A DNA stretch of 64,000 nt. Source: Candidatus Limimorpha caballi (GTDB lineage Bacteria > Bacteroidota > Bacteroidia > Bacteroidales > F082). The translations under genes were made by a program, and so were the position numbers. Under the pieces are notes generated by a model that worked only from the letters and a program-made list of their open reading frames with translations, ran no database searches and had not been told where the DNA came from. The stretch lies in NCBI GenBank assembly GCA_018064605.1, contig JAGHUX010000005.1:62001-126000 (forward strand), read 5' to 3'. Shown here in pieces: positions 9,182 to 17,166 of the stretch; position 1 is the stretch's first letter; each line of letters begins with the position of its first letter.

Positions 9182-9208
9182 CAAAAGTACTAAATATAAT
9201 CATACAAA
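9182..9208 (-). promoter_or_regulatory. Bacteroidota promoter for the ugd operon
   Basis: The minus strand has TACTTTTG (9182-9189), matching TAnnTTTG, with TTTG at 9205-9208 upstream. The 15-nt spacer is shorter than the usual 19-23, so the -33 element is uncertain. It is the only such match between ugd and the next gene. Confidence 0.5.
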
Positions 9209-9235
9209 TTTAATTTTTTTTACTTTTTTTTCATC

Positions 9236-10273
9236 TCAACGGCTAAGTTCCATCCGAACAGGCAGATGGTCGCTGTACCCACCGAAATACTTCGGGCCGA
9301 CATACGTTCTGAAAAGTTTTTCCCCTCCGAAAGCATCATCGGTCTGGAACAGGAAGTCGGGGTGGCAGATTGCGGCACTGCCTTTTTTGTAAATCAGTCC
9401 ATGTCCATTCACAATCAAATGTCTGCTGACGATGATCTGGTCAAAAATCTGCCAGTGGAATTGGTGTTTCAACGTACCTTCAAAACCGAGTTCGCGTCCG
9501 TCGGTGAAAAGATTCACGAGGACATCGTGCCGTCCCGCATCTTTCAGCGGCTTCGCTCCAAGCACGTCGCGTATGCTCGGGTCGTCAGGTGTGTCGTTGA
9601 AGTCGCCCATTATCACGATCTTAGGGATGGCCTTCTTGTCGGAACATAGCGAATCCACCTTGTGTCTCAATATTTTGGCGGCCAAAGCACGCAGCCCTAT
9701 CGTCTCCATCTCGCCGCCATAGCGCGACGGCCAATGGTTCACGAAGACGTGCAAAGTGTCGCCTTTCCTGTCATAAAACTTCGCGTACAAGATATCTCTC
9801 GACCTGAAAGACCTGTTGTCTGGATTTCTGATCTTCACAGGCTCGGAATGTATAAGTTGCAACATATCAATGCAATAGACCATTGCCACATCAATACCGC
9901 GCCTGTCGTCGCCTTCGTAATGTATTATCCTGTAATTATGCTTCCTCAGCGGTGTCTGATTGAAAACCATATTCAGAACATACTGATTCTCAACCTCAGC
10001 GATGCCCATGACGGCCAACGGCTCACCTTCAGATATTGCGAGGACAGCCTTATATATGTTGTTTCTCTTCTTGTAAAAACGCGATGTCGTCCAGTGCTGA
10101 GAGCCATTCTCCGTAAACTCGTTGTAAGTCCGGGTCGAGTCAATGTACGGATCAAAGAAATTCTCGAAGTTCCAGAAGGCAACACGCAGATTGTCAGTGT
10201 CTTGTGCATTCAAACACCGAGTAGCAAACACCTGAAGCAACAGGCATGAGATTATAAAAAATTTTCCTTTCAT
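9236..10273 (-). CDS. Secreted endonuclease/exonuclease/phosphatase family protein
   Basis: The product has 345 residues with an N-terminal signal peptide of about 23 residues ending at LNAQ, so it is exported. The fold of DNase I-like metal-dependent phosphoesterases is shown in order by AFWNFENFF (32-40), the metal-binding AEVEN (92-96), NHWPSR, GDFNDTP and the C-terminal YSDHLPV, where the aspartate and histidine form the catalytic pair. Bacteroidota carry several such secreted proteins. The substrate could be extracellular nucleic acid or a phosphorylated small molecule. The gene is alone, transcribed from a site at 10331-10338 that is back to back with the menA promoter. Confidence 0.85.
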   Translation of the reverse strand: MKGKFFIISCLLLQVFATRCLNAQDTDNLRVAFWNFENFFDPYIDSTRTYNEFTENGSQHWTTSRFYKKRNNIYKAVLAISEGEPLAVMGIAEVENQYVLNMVFNQTPLRKHNYRIIHYEGDDRRGIDVAMVYCIDMLQLIHSEPVKIRNPDNRSFRSRDILYAKFYDRKGDTLHVFVNHWPSRYGGEMETIGLRALAAKILRHKVDSLCSDKKAIPKIVIMGDFNDTPDDPSIRDVLGAKPLKDAGRHDVLVNLFTDGRELGFEGTLKHQFHWQIFDQIIVSRHLIVNGHGLIYKKGSAAICHPDFLFQTDDAFGGEKLFRTYVGPKYFGGYSDHLPVRMELSR

Positions 10274-10330
10274 AAAAACAAAACATAAGTCGCGATCTAA
10301 CCGCCACTGTCACTTTTAAATTTCAGTCCG

Positions 10331-10338
10331 CAAAGATA
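10331..10338 (-). promoter_or_regulatory. Promoter -7 element for the secreted endonuclease-fold gene
   Basis: The minus strand reads TATCTTTG, a match to TAnnTTTG, about 57 nt upstream of the start codon at 10273. It is 22 bp from the divergent menA element. No clear TTTG is present at -33. Confidence 0.55.
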
Positions 10339-10360
10339 AGCGTTTCTGAAAAAAATGTCG

Positions 10361-10368
10361 TACCTTTG
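10361..10368 (+). promoter_or_regulatory. Promoter -7 element for menA operon
   Basis: TACCTTTG matches TAnnTTTG and lies 17 nt before the menA start codon, so the leader is very short. The -33 element is not clear. Confidence 0.6.
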
Positions 10369-10385
10369 CGCAAATTTTTTTTGAA

Positions 10386-11282
10386 ATGTTAAAATTTTTT
10401 TACGCAACACGTCCGTGGTCTTTGCCTGCGTCAGTCATGCCGGCCCTTGTGACGATTTCCTTCATCTTTTCAAACAGGATGTCTTTATTGCAAACCATTG
10501 AAATTGACTGGGTTGCAGCTGTAATCGCTCTTTTCGGCGCAGCCATCTTCCACCTTTCAGGAAATCTCATAAGCGACTACTTCGACTTCAAGCACGGCGT
10601 CGATTCGCACGACAACATCGGACAAACGAACCTCACGATTGTTGACGGCATCATCCCTGCAAAGACAATTTTACGCTTCGGAATCATCCTGATGGCGATA
10701 GGAGTTGCCATCGGCTTGTATCTCGTGGCGAGATGTGGTCTGCCTGTGCTATATATAGGAGTTGCAGGAATGCTGCTCACAATTTTCTATTTTTTCCTGA
10801 AAGCCAACGCATTAGGTGACCTGTGCATCTTGTTGAACTTCGGCATTCTGATTCCGCTCGGCACTTATTTCTGCGGGACTGACATCTTCCATCTCCCGAT
10901 ATTGTTCGTCACGATACCGACAGGACTTCTCGTTGTCAGCATTCTTCACGCCAACAACATGCGCGACCGCGTCAACGACACGAGAGCCGGTGTCACCTCT
11001 TTCGCGAAAATCATCGGGACGAAAGGCTCGAAGATTTATTATATCGGACTGGTTGCCGCAGCGTATCTCATTGTCATTGTGAACATTATATTCGGAAACC
11101 TGCCGGTTGTCACCTTGCTGGTGCTTCTCTCCTGCCCCATCGCTTTCGCAAACATCAAGAAGATGGCGATGTGCAAGGAAATGACCGACATCGCGAGTCT
11201 CGACGGCGAGTCGGCAAAACTCGTTATGGTTTTCTCACTGCTTCTTTCTGTCGGCGACTTCATCGCACCAATAATTTCATAA
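10386..11282 (+). CDS. menA: 1,4-dihydroxy-2-naphthoate polyprenyltransferase
   Basis: The 298-residue product is an integral membrane UbiA-family prenyltransferase with about eight to nine helices. The first aspartate-rich motif is N60-xxx-D64-xx-D67 in NLISDYFDFKHGVD, and the second is NMRDRVNDTRAG in the C-terminal half; both bind the Mg-diphosphate of the prenyl donor. ARPWSLPASVMPALV at the N-terminus (TRPWSL here) is typical of MenA. It attaches the side chain in menaquinone synthesis at the inner membrane, consistent with an anaerobe using fumarate respiration. It leads an apparent operon, since the CPBP protease gene starts 13 nt after its stop and pnuC follows. Confidence 0.85.
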   Translation: MLKFFYATRPWSLPASVMPALVTISFIFSNRMSLLQTIEIDWVAAVIALFGAAIFHLSGNLISDYFDFKHGVDSHDNIGQTNLTIVDGIIPAKTILRFGIILMAIGVAIGLYLVARCGLPVLYIGVAGMLLTIFYFFLKANALGDLCILLNFGILIPLGTYFCGTDIFHLPILFVTIPTGLLVVSILHANNMRDRVNDTRAGVTSFAKIIGTKGSKIYYIGLVAAAYLIVIVNIIFGNLPVVTLLVLLSCPIAFANIKKMAMCKEMTDIASLDGESAKLVMVFSLLLSVGDFIAPIIS

Positions 11283-11295
11283 CCAACAGATTGCA

Positions 11296-11946
11296 ATGAA
11301 GAAACTGATAATCTCAACGCTGATTGTAACCATCCTGTGGTTTGTGATGTTCTCGCCGTGGACAACTCCACACCTCAATTTCTGGGCAGCGATGTCCGTT
11401 TCAGGAATAGCACTCATGGCGATTTCGTTTTTTATCGGCGGAACAAGAATCGAGACGAAAGAACTCACATTCACCAACTTATTAATAGGTGTAGTGACTG
11501 CCGCCACTCTTTGGGGAGTTTTTTGGCTCGGAAATTTTCTTTCAACACGCTGGTTCGGGTTCGCGCAAGGACAGATTGACAGCATCTATGAGATGAAAAA
11601 CGACAATAACAGTCTGATTATCGGAGCATTACTGCTTTGTGTCATCGGGCCGGCGGAAGAGATTTTCTGGCGCGGATATTTTCAGAGAAGCATTGACGAA
11701 ATATTCAGCAAGTCATTGAGAATCAAGTCAGAGACGTGGCGATGGCTCGCGCCGGTTCTTGTCACCGCGTTCGTCTATGCCGTCGTGCATGTCTTCTCTT
11801 TCAACTTCATGCTCATCATGGCAGCATTGGTATGCGGGCTTTTCTGGGGATTCATGTTCAGATTCACAAAAAGCGTCGTGCCACTCATCGTCTGCCACGC
11901 GCTTTGGGACGTGAGCGTTTTCATTCTATTTCCTATTTCAAATTGA
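11296..11946 (+). CDS. CPBP family intramembrane glutamic protease
   Basis: The 216-residue polytopic membrane protein carries the CPBP (Abi/Rce1) motifs: Glu121-Glu122 with Arg126 in EEIFWRG, His165 in AVVHVFSFNFM, and a final histidine in CHALWD. These four sites form the catalytic centre of this family, which cleaves or processes prenylated and leader-type peptides in other organisms; most bacterial members have no known substrate. It lies between menA and pnuC with 13 and 18 nt gaps, so it is probably co-transcribed, though no functional link is obvious. Confidence 0.8.
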   Translation: MKKLIISTLIVTILWFVMFSPWTTPHLNFWAAMSVSGIALMAISFFIGGTRIETKELTFTNLLIGVVTAATLWGVFWLGNFLSTRWFGFAQGQIDSIYEMKNDNNSLIIGALLLCVIGPAEEIFWRGYFQRSIDEIFSKSLRIKSETWRWLAPVLVTAFVYAVVHVFSFNFMLIMAALVCGLFWGFMFRFTKSVVPLIVCHALWDVSVFILFPISN

Positions 11947-11964
11947 AAAAAATTTAATTAAACC

Positions 11965-12684
11965 ATGAAAAAAAATAATCCATCAAAATTCAAGACATTC
12001 ATTTCCAACGAGTTGACGGGTTGGAAAACGTCAGAGGTCATCTGGCTCGCCATCGCGTTTTCGGTTGTGCTGACAGGCAGCATCATCAAGGGGACAACCG
12101 CCATTTCACTCATCACCGGCTTGGTCGGCGTGACCAGCATCGTGCTTTCGGGGAAAGGGAAACTCTCCAATTTCGTCCTCGGCTTCGTCCAGTGCCTCCT
12201 CACCGGCATCGTCGCACTTGAGAGCAGCTTTTACATGAACGGACTGATGTATCTCGTCTATTTCCTCCCTATGGAAGTCATCGGATTCGTCACCTGGAGG
12301 AAGCACATCAACACTGAATCTCAAGAGGTTATAAAAAGAAAGATGACATGGATCACACGGTTCATGTGGATTGCCATCATAGCCGCCGCAACTGTGACAT
12401 TCAGCTACATCATGAGACTCACCAACAACCAGCAGCCGATTCTCGACTCATTCTCGGCGGTCTGCAACATCGTCGCGATGATCATCGCAGTCAAACGTTA
12501 CGCCGAACAATGGTGGATCTGGCTGGTTGTCAACATATTACACGTCGTCCTTTGGTTCAACGACTTCAACGCCAGCGGAGAGAACATCGCCATCCTGCTG
12601 ATGTCGTGCGTCTTCCTCTTCAACTCAATCATCATGCTTGTGAAATGGACCAAAGAAGCAAGGGAAAACGAAATGAGAAGATGA
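11965..12684 (+). CDS. pnuC: Nicotinamide riboside transporter PnuC
   Basis: The 239-residue product has about seven predicted helices. The C-terminal WWIWLVVNILHVVLWF resembles the W-x-x-x-N transport motif that PnuC proteins use to hold nicotinamide riboside, and LSGKGKLSNFVLGFVQ is the conserved N-terminal cytoplasmic loop region. PnuC imports a vitamin B3 nucleoside for NAD synthesis by facilitated diffusion. No NadR or thiamine gene is adjacent, so a related vitamin substrate (PnuT/PnuX type) is possible, but NR is most likely. It is last in the menA operon and is followed by a strong hairpin terminator. Confidence 0.85.
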   Translation: MKKNNPSKFKTFISNELTGWKTSEVIWLAIAFSVVLTGSIIKGTTAISLITGLVGVTSIVLSGKGKLSNFVLGFVQCLLTGIVALESSFYMNGLMYLVYFLPMEVIGFVTWRKHINTESQEVIKRKMTWITRFMWIAIIAAATVTFSYIMRLTNNQQPILDSFSAVCNIVAMIIAVKRYAEQWWIWLVVNILHVVLWFNDFNASGENIAILLMSCVFLFNSIIMLVKWTKEARENEMRR

Positions 12685-12712
12685 CAGCCTGACAACAAAC
12701 CGACAAACACAA

Positions 12713-12754
12713 AAAGTGAGCCGTGAAGGACATACAGCACCTGCGGCTCACTTT
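12713..12754. terminator. Bidirectional terminator after pnuC
   Basis: AAAGTGAGCCG (12713-12723) pairs perfectly with CGGCTCACTTT (12744-12754), an 11-bp stem with a 20-nt loop and A/T runs on both sides. It separates the convergent pnuC and the minus-strand gene ending at 12782. Confidence 0.8.
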
Positions 12755-12781
12755 ATTTCTCACCTGAAAAGTTCGAGGAAA

Positions 12782-13252
12782 TCAACTCCACGCATCAAAT
12801 CTTCCATCTTCCTCGTCGTATTCATCATCAAAATTCTCTTCAATCTCGGTGATGCCGAGTTTCTCCAAAACATCATACACCACATCCAGGTCATTAAAAC
12901 TCTTTGGTTTATAATTATCATCCTCCAAAGTCAGAATCATGTCGCCCACCAATTTGCCCGGATATATTTTGCAGCCGACGGGATTTTCGTCAAGGTCTTT
13001 GAGAAGGCCTTTGTCATCGACCCAACCAGTTATATGTTCATCGAGTCCGAGTTTCTCGGCGATGACATACAGCGGCATCACTCTGACGGCGTCAAGGTGT
13101 TTGGCGGCCACATAATCAGGCAGTTCGTCCCAATATTCAACGTCGAACTCAATTATTTCGGCGGTTCCGTCGGTCTTTATAATTGCGATGTAATTGTCAT
13201 CATAATAATTGACATCATCGGATTCCATTTCATCAAACAGATTATCTTCCAT
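12782..13252 (-). CDS. Acidic hypothetical protein, possibly DUF3846-like
   Basis: This 156-residue, strongly acidic protein has no signal peptide or membrane helix. I do not recognise it firmly. The middle part (DGTAEIIEF, then a segment ending YPGKLVGDMILTLED) loosely resembles DUF3846-type phage/plasmid proteins, in which a short beta domain ends in a G-D-x-I/L strand. The ends are runs of Asp/Glu (DEYDEEDG). It is flanked by the pnuC terminator and the T9SS protein gene and seems to be a single-gene unit. Confidence 0.6.
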   Translation of the reverse strand: MEDNLFDEMESDDVNYYDDNYIAIIKTDGTAEIIEFDVEYWDELPDYVAAKHLDAVRVMPLYVIAEKLGLDEHITGWVDDKGLLKDLDENPVGCKIYPGKLVGDMILTLEDDNYKPKSFNDLDVVYDVLEKLGITEIEENFDDEYDEEDGRFDAWS

Positions 13253-13261
13253 AAATCAGGC

Positions 13262-13298
13262 AAAAGAAATCGATGACGGTCTGTGCCGCCACCGATTT
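13262..13298 (-). terminator. Terminator downstream of the T9SS cargo gene
   Basis: On the minus strand AAATCGGTGGCGG and CCGTCATCGATTT (13286-13298 and 13267-13279) form a 13-bp stem with two G-U pairs and a 6-nt loop, followed by CTTTTG. It lies between the T9SS gene and the acidic protein gene. Confidence 0.5.
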
Positions 13299-13331
13299 AA
13301 TTATATTTTATTGATTATCAATTCAAAAATA

Positions 13332-14462
13332 TTATTCTACGACAATTTTTCTTGTCGCCGTGCGGTCTTCAACTTTCATACTGACGAAATAGATTCCCTT
13401 TGCCACTTGACTCATGTCGATGTTTGCGACACCATTGACAGGCTGTTCAATGACGCACCTTCCGGTAACATCAAAAATCATAACATCTTGATACTCTGAC
13501 GTTTCGACTGTCAGAATATCTTTGACAGGATTTGGAAATACGTTGACATTTCCTGCAAGATTCTCCTCCACTCCATCGTCTTCGATTTCCTTGTAATAGT
13601 AATAATAGTCACAGACATACGTGAGCGTGCCGCCGTTATCCACAGTCCAGAATTTGTCTTTCGTCCTGGCATTGACGGTTCTTTCTGGATTCGGCAACTG
13701 GCCTTCCGGATTCACGTAAGGCGCCACCTCATCAAAAAGGATATTCATATCGTATTCATATTCATGACGTTCGAGGACGGAACCGTATTGGTCGAGGTTC
13801 TCCTCAACTGTGATGTTGTTGTTTTCGTCGCGGGTATAAACGATATGTGTGCTCAAGATCCACCCGTTATAGTAATAGTAACTCTTTTCTTCAACAAGGA
13901 AACCATCGATGTTATAGGTATATTCGACCATGTTTGACGGCTCAAATTCACCGCTGAAGCCTTCCGAGTAGCTGATAATGAGCGTGCAGTTGTTATTCAC
14001 GTCGTAGGTGTAGTCGGCCGTTTCGAAAAGCCCCCACGTGCCAAAATACATGTCGTAATGGACAAGGTTCCCGTTCTCATCGTATTGATAGTTATACGTG
14101 CCGCCATGCTCGAAGCTGCCGCCGAAATTATTGTAATTGTCTCTTGTAAGTCGTTGATTCAGTTCATTATACGTATATTCAACGTAGTTCGCATAAATCC
14201 AGCTGCCATTCAATATCTGATGGCACGAGAGTTTTGTGACATTGCCGTTGGCGTCATATTCGAGGCTGTCGCGGACTGTTATCGGCTCCCCGACATTGTC
14301 AATCCAATAGTCGGCGATGAGTCTGTAATTTTCATCATAAGAAAATTCCTTCGACTCCATCAGGTCATCGGAATACCATGAATTGAGGTAATGTGTGTAA
14401 TTCTGTGAAAATGAGACTGTTGCAGTCATAATCACCATCAAGGAAAGTAAAAATTTCTTCAT
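13332..14462 (-). CDS. Secreted YD-repeat-like protein with type IX sorting domain
   Basis: The 376-residue product has a signal peptide (about 19 residues, ending VSFSQ) and a body of repeated segments such as EYDANGNV, YQYDENGNL and YTYNIDGF, loosely like YD/Rhs repeats. The C-terminal 80 or so residues form a type A T9SS sorting domain: VFPNPVKDILTVE, then DVTGRCV, then the KGIYFVSM strand, and a final RKIVVE. The protein is therefore predicted to be exported by Sec, moved across the outer membrane by T9SS and displayed or released. The role of the repeats is unknown; binding of sugars or peptides is a guess. It has its own promoter at 14498-14505. Confidence 0.85.
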   Translation of the reverse strand: MKKFLLSLMVIMTATVSFSQNYTHYLNSWYSDDLMESKEFSYDENYRLIADYWIDNVGEPITVRDSLEYDANGNVTKLSCHQILNGSWIYANYVEYTYNELNQRLTRDNYNNFGGSFEHGGTYNYQYDENGNLVHYDMYFGTWGLFETADYTYDVNNNCTLIISYSEGFSGEFEPSNMVEYTYNIDGFLVEEKSYYYYNGWILSTHIVYTRDENNNITVEENLDQYGSVLERHEYEYDMNILFDEVAPYVNPEGQLPNPERTVNARTKDKFWTVDNGGTLTYVCDYYYYYKEIEDDGVEENLAGNVNVFPNPVKDILTVETSEYQDVMIFDVTGRCVIEQPVNGVANIDMSQVAKGIYFVSMKVEDRTATRKIVVE

Positions 14463-14497
14463 ATAACTTGATTTAAAATTTAATCGTTAAACGGCGA

Positions 14498-14529
14498 CAA
14501 AAGTAACAATTTTACTAATATTAAAACAA
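14498..14529 (-). promoter_or_regulatory. Promoter of the T9SS cargo gene
   Basis: The minus strand has TACTTTTG at 14498-14505 and TTG at 14527-14529, a 21-nt spacer that fits the Bacteroidota consensus. It lies 36 nt upstream of the start codon at 14462. Confidence 0.6.
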
Positions 14530-14606
14530 GATTCAGAATTTTTTTGTTCATTTTATGAAATTCAACGGCAGTCGAGTTTTTAATTTCGGCGCAAACATTA
14601 TTTTCA

Positions 14607-14614
14607 TATTTTTG
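14607..14614 (+). promoter_or_regulatory. Promoter -7 element for the sigma-54-like gene
   Basis: TATTTTTG followed by C matches TAnnTTTG. Because it lies downstream of the first possible ATG of the reading frame (14555), it argues that translation starts later, at 14636 or 14669. Confidence 0.55.
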
Positions 14615-14668
14615 CAAAAATTTTCACTCACGCGCATGAAGCGGAAATTGACATCAAACACTTTAAGT

Positions 14669-15586
14669 ATGAATTACTTGGACAAGAAGAAATACATTTA
14701 TGAGTCGAAAAGCAAAGGCACATCCCTATCTATTTGCCGTTCGTCGAAGAAGAGCGGGCTGTCGTTCGTCATTGAAACAGGTGACGCAGTCGGCAAAGTC
14801 CAAATCTCCGACAAGGACGAGTTGTTGAAGATAGCCGAATACATCAGATTTCATGCCGACAACGACTTAAACGACAACGAGTTGCAATCCACCACTGCAA
14901 GTATTGGTGTAAGCATTGTAAGTCTGAAAGGCGGACGCATGTCTCACCGTGAAATCTTCGATGCGACCCTCAGCAAGAGGATTGACGGATATTCGTATCA
15001 GGAGCTCGCCGAGACATTCGGGGCCAACGGCGAGACGATAGTCTTGTTCCAACTTTATGACGGACAGATAAGCAGAGAGAGCATCGTAAGATCCATTATC
15101 CAATGCATTGAGTTCCAGAAACTTTTCGTGATGACAGGTCTTCCATCTGACTGCCGCCGCATGGCTCTCAGCGACGTGAAGGAGAAGACGGGCCTCGATG
15201 TCACCATCATCTCACGCTGCACCAAGAACGTCAGGATTTACACTCCGGGCAAGACCTTCACCCTTGACGCACGCGGCGGCGGCCTTAGCGTGCCGTCGCT
15301 CTTCGACGAAGGCATCGTGTATAAGGATGTGTTTTTCGGCCACGGCGAGCCAAACCTCTTTGAAGACTGCGCCGTCAATGAGAGCCAGAAAGTGTCGCGC
15401 ATAGAGGTGCTCGACATCATCAACAACTTGATTGTCAAGGAGGACCGCAGCAACCCGCTCACCGACGACAAGATCAGCGAGGAGTTGCGACGCAAAGGGT
15501 ATGCCGTCAGCCGACGCACCGTGGCGAAATACAGGGAGACATTCCTCGGACACGGCAACTCGAAGTCAAGATACTCTGAACCTTAA
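14669..15586 (+). CDS. Sigma-54 (RpoN) C-terminal-domain protein lacking the activator-interaction region
   Basis: Translation from 14669 gives 305 residues; ATGs at 14636 and 14555 are alternatives, the latter unlikely because the promoter lies inside it. The end carries an RpoN box, SRRTVAKYRE (about 281-290), preceded by KEDRSNPLTDDKISEELRRKGY, exactly the C-terminal sigma-54 DNA-binding helix set. Upstream, MALSDVKEKTGLDVTIISRCT with YTPGKTFTL matches the HTH of the core-binding domain. True RpoN is about 450-500 residues with a glutamine-rich N-terminal region I. Here the first 150 residues are unrelated, with a possible HTH (SYQELAETFGANGETI). About 40 extra residues separate the two recognisable parts. 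It could be a divergent promoter-specificity factor or a DNA-binding regulator using -24-like sites. No sigma-54 activator is nearby. Confidence 0.7.
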   Translation: MNYLDKKKYIYESKSKGTSLSICRSSKKSGLSFVIETGDAVGKVQISDKDELLKIAEYIRFHADNDLNDNELQSTTASIGVSIVSLKGGRMSHREIFDATLSKRIDGYSYQELAETFGANGETIVLFQLYDGQISRESIVRSIIQCIEFQKLFVMTGLPSDCRRMALSDVKEKTGLDVTIISRCTKNVRIYTPGKTFTLDARGGGLSVPSLFDEGIVYKDVFFGHGEPNLFEDCAVNESQKVSRIEVLDIINNLIVKEDRSNPLTDDKISEELRRKGYAVSRRTVAKYRETFLGHGNSKSRYSEP

Positions 15587-15594
15587 CGTTTTAC

Positions 15595-15634
15595 ATCCTT
15601 AGATATCTTAAAAGAAAGGATTTATTATTTTTTT
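15595..15634 (+). terminator. Terminator after the sigma-54-like gene
   Basis: ATCCTT and AAGGAT enclose a 15-nt loop and are followed by TTATTATTTTTTTA. The stem is short (6 bp) but placed 9 nt after the stop codon. Confidence 0.45.
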
Positions 15635-15666
15635 ATACACAAAGATGTAGGAATAATCAATTTTCA

Positions 15667-15674
15667 TATTTTTG
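15667..15674 (+). promoter_or_regulatory. Promoter -7 element for nhaC
   Basis: TATTTTTG followed by CGC matches TAnnTTTG and lies 23 nt before the start codon at 15698. Confidence 0.55.
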
Positions 15675-15697
15675 CGCAAAAATAAAGTTTTAAAAAA

Positions 15698-17158
15698 ATG
15701 GACGGTAATAAGAACAAAGCCAGACGTGCGCCGAAACCCTTTGAATCCATCATTCCGGTCGTGATTCTGGTCGCAACATTAGCTTTTGTAATCAAGATAT
15801 TCAAGCAATCTGCGCTGGGCGGCCCGGCGCAGATTGCAATAATCTTTGGCTCGGCGGTCGTCGTTTTCATCGCGATGGTGTTCTGCAAGATCCCGTGGGA
15901 CGACATCGAGGCGAAGATCATTGACAACATCAAGAGCCTGTCAACAGCGTTGATAATGTTGCTTTTCATCGGCGCCATCGGCTCGACATGGATGCTGAGC
16001 GGCGTGGTCCCCACGATGATTGTCTATGGCATGGAAATTCTAAGTCCGAAGATATTCCTTTTCGCCGCGGTTATCATCTGTTCCATCATCTCACTCATGA
16101 CGGGCAGCTCGTGGACTACGATCGCGACCTTCGGCGTGGCGCTCATCGGGATAGGCGAGCTGTTCGGGATCCCAAAGCCGATAATCGCCGGGGCGATAAT
16201 CTCGGGCGCGTATTTCGGCGACAAGCTCTCCCCTCTCTCCGACACAACCATCATGGCATCGCAGACCGTCGGGACGCCGCTCTTCGTGCATATCAGATAC
16301 ATGCTGAAAACAACGATACCGACCATCGTCATAACATTGGCGATATTCCTGGTGATAGGTTTCACGATAGACATCAGGTCGGCCGAACACAGCCTTGAAA
16401 TCACGAAAAACATAAACGAGATTTTCAACATCAGCCCGTGGTTCCTGCTTGTCCCAGTGTTGACAGCCGTTTTGATAGCGTTGAAACTCCCTACGCTCAT
16501 AACGTTGTTTTTTGCGGCTGTGATGGCGGTTCCATTCATGGTGCATTGCCAGCCGCAGGTCATCGACATGATGGTCGGGGCCGACGGCGAAGGCGTGAGG
16601 ATTTTCAAGGCTGTGATGCAGTCGATGTTCCAAGGCTGCGAGTTCGACACCGGGCAGCCGATCATCGACCGTCTCGCCTCCTGCTACGGGATGGCCGGAA
16701 TGATGGGCACCATCTGGCTCATCCTCTGCGCCTCGTGTTTCGGCGGGGCCATGCTCGGAAGCGGCATGATAGAATCGCTGACGAACTCCATCGTGAAATA
16801 CCTGAAGTCGATATTCAGCCTGACGGCGGCGACGTCAGCGTCGGGTGTCATCTGCAACATCTGCGTCGGCGACCAATACCTCTCAATCATATTGAACAGC
16901 AGCCTGTACAAGGAATTTTACAAGAAAGAAGGCTATGAGCCGCGTCTGCTGAGCCGCACCGTGGAGGACTCCACGACCGTCACGAGCGTGCTTGTGCCGT
17001 GGAACACCTGCGGCATGACACAGTCAACAGTGCTCGGCGTCGCGACGCTGACCTACCTGCCATTCTGCTTCTTCAACTACCTCAGCCCGATAATGACAAT
17101 AATAATCAGCACTATAGCGCACAAAAGAGGTAAGATAAAAAGAGTGAAGACGGACTAA
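15698..17158 (+). CDS. nhaC: Na+/H+ antiporter, NhaC family
   Basis: The 486-residue product has about eleven to twelve membrane helices. GAIISGAYFGDKLSPLSDTTIMAS near residue 170 is the signature of NhaC antiporters (ion-binding polar residues in a discontinuous helix), and a second copy-like segment CNICVGDQYLSI lies in the C-terminal half. NhaC proteins exchange sodium for protons; some relatives exchange malate and lactate or transport amino acids, so the cargo is not certain. It is a single gene with its own promoter; its stop lies 8 nt from the stop of the convergent hydrolase gene. Confidence 0.85.
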   Translation: MDGNKNKARRAPKPFESIIPVVILVATLAFVIKIFKQSALGGPAQIAIIFGSAVVVFIAMVFCKIPWDDIEAKIIDNIKSLSTALIMLLFIGAIGSTWMLSGVVPTMIVYGMEILSPKIFLFAAVIICSIISLMTGSSWTTIATFGVALIGIGELFGIPKPIIAGAIISGAYFGDKLSPLSDTTIMASQTVGTPLFVHIRYMLKTTIPTIVITLAIFLVIGFTIDIRSAEHSLEITKNINEIFNISPWFLLVPVLTAVLIALKLPTLITLFFAAVMAVPFMVHCQPQVIDMMVGADGEGVRIFKAVMQSMFQGCEFDTGQPIIDRLASCYGMAGMMGTIWLILCASCFGGAMLGSGMIESLTNSIVKYLKSIFSLTAATSASGVICNICVGDQYLSIILNSSLYKEFYKKEGYEPRLLSRTVEDSTTVTSVLVPWNTCGMTQSTVLGVATLTYLPFCFFNYLSPIMTIIISTIAHKRGKIKRVKTD

Positions 17159-17166
17159 TCCGACAT

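Noticed and set aside
13332-14462. Possible CRISPR-like or satellite structure from repeated DANGN-coding segments
   Set aside because: The repeats are at protein level, irregular at DNA level, and fall in a single secreted-protein gene.
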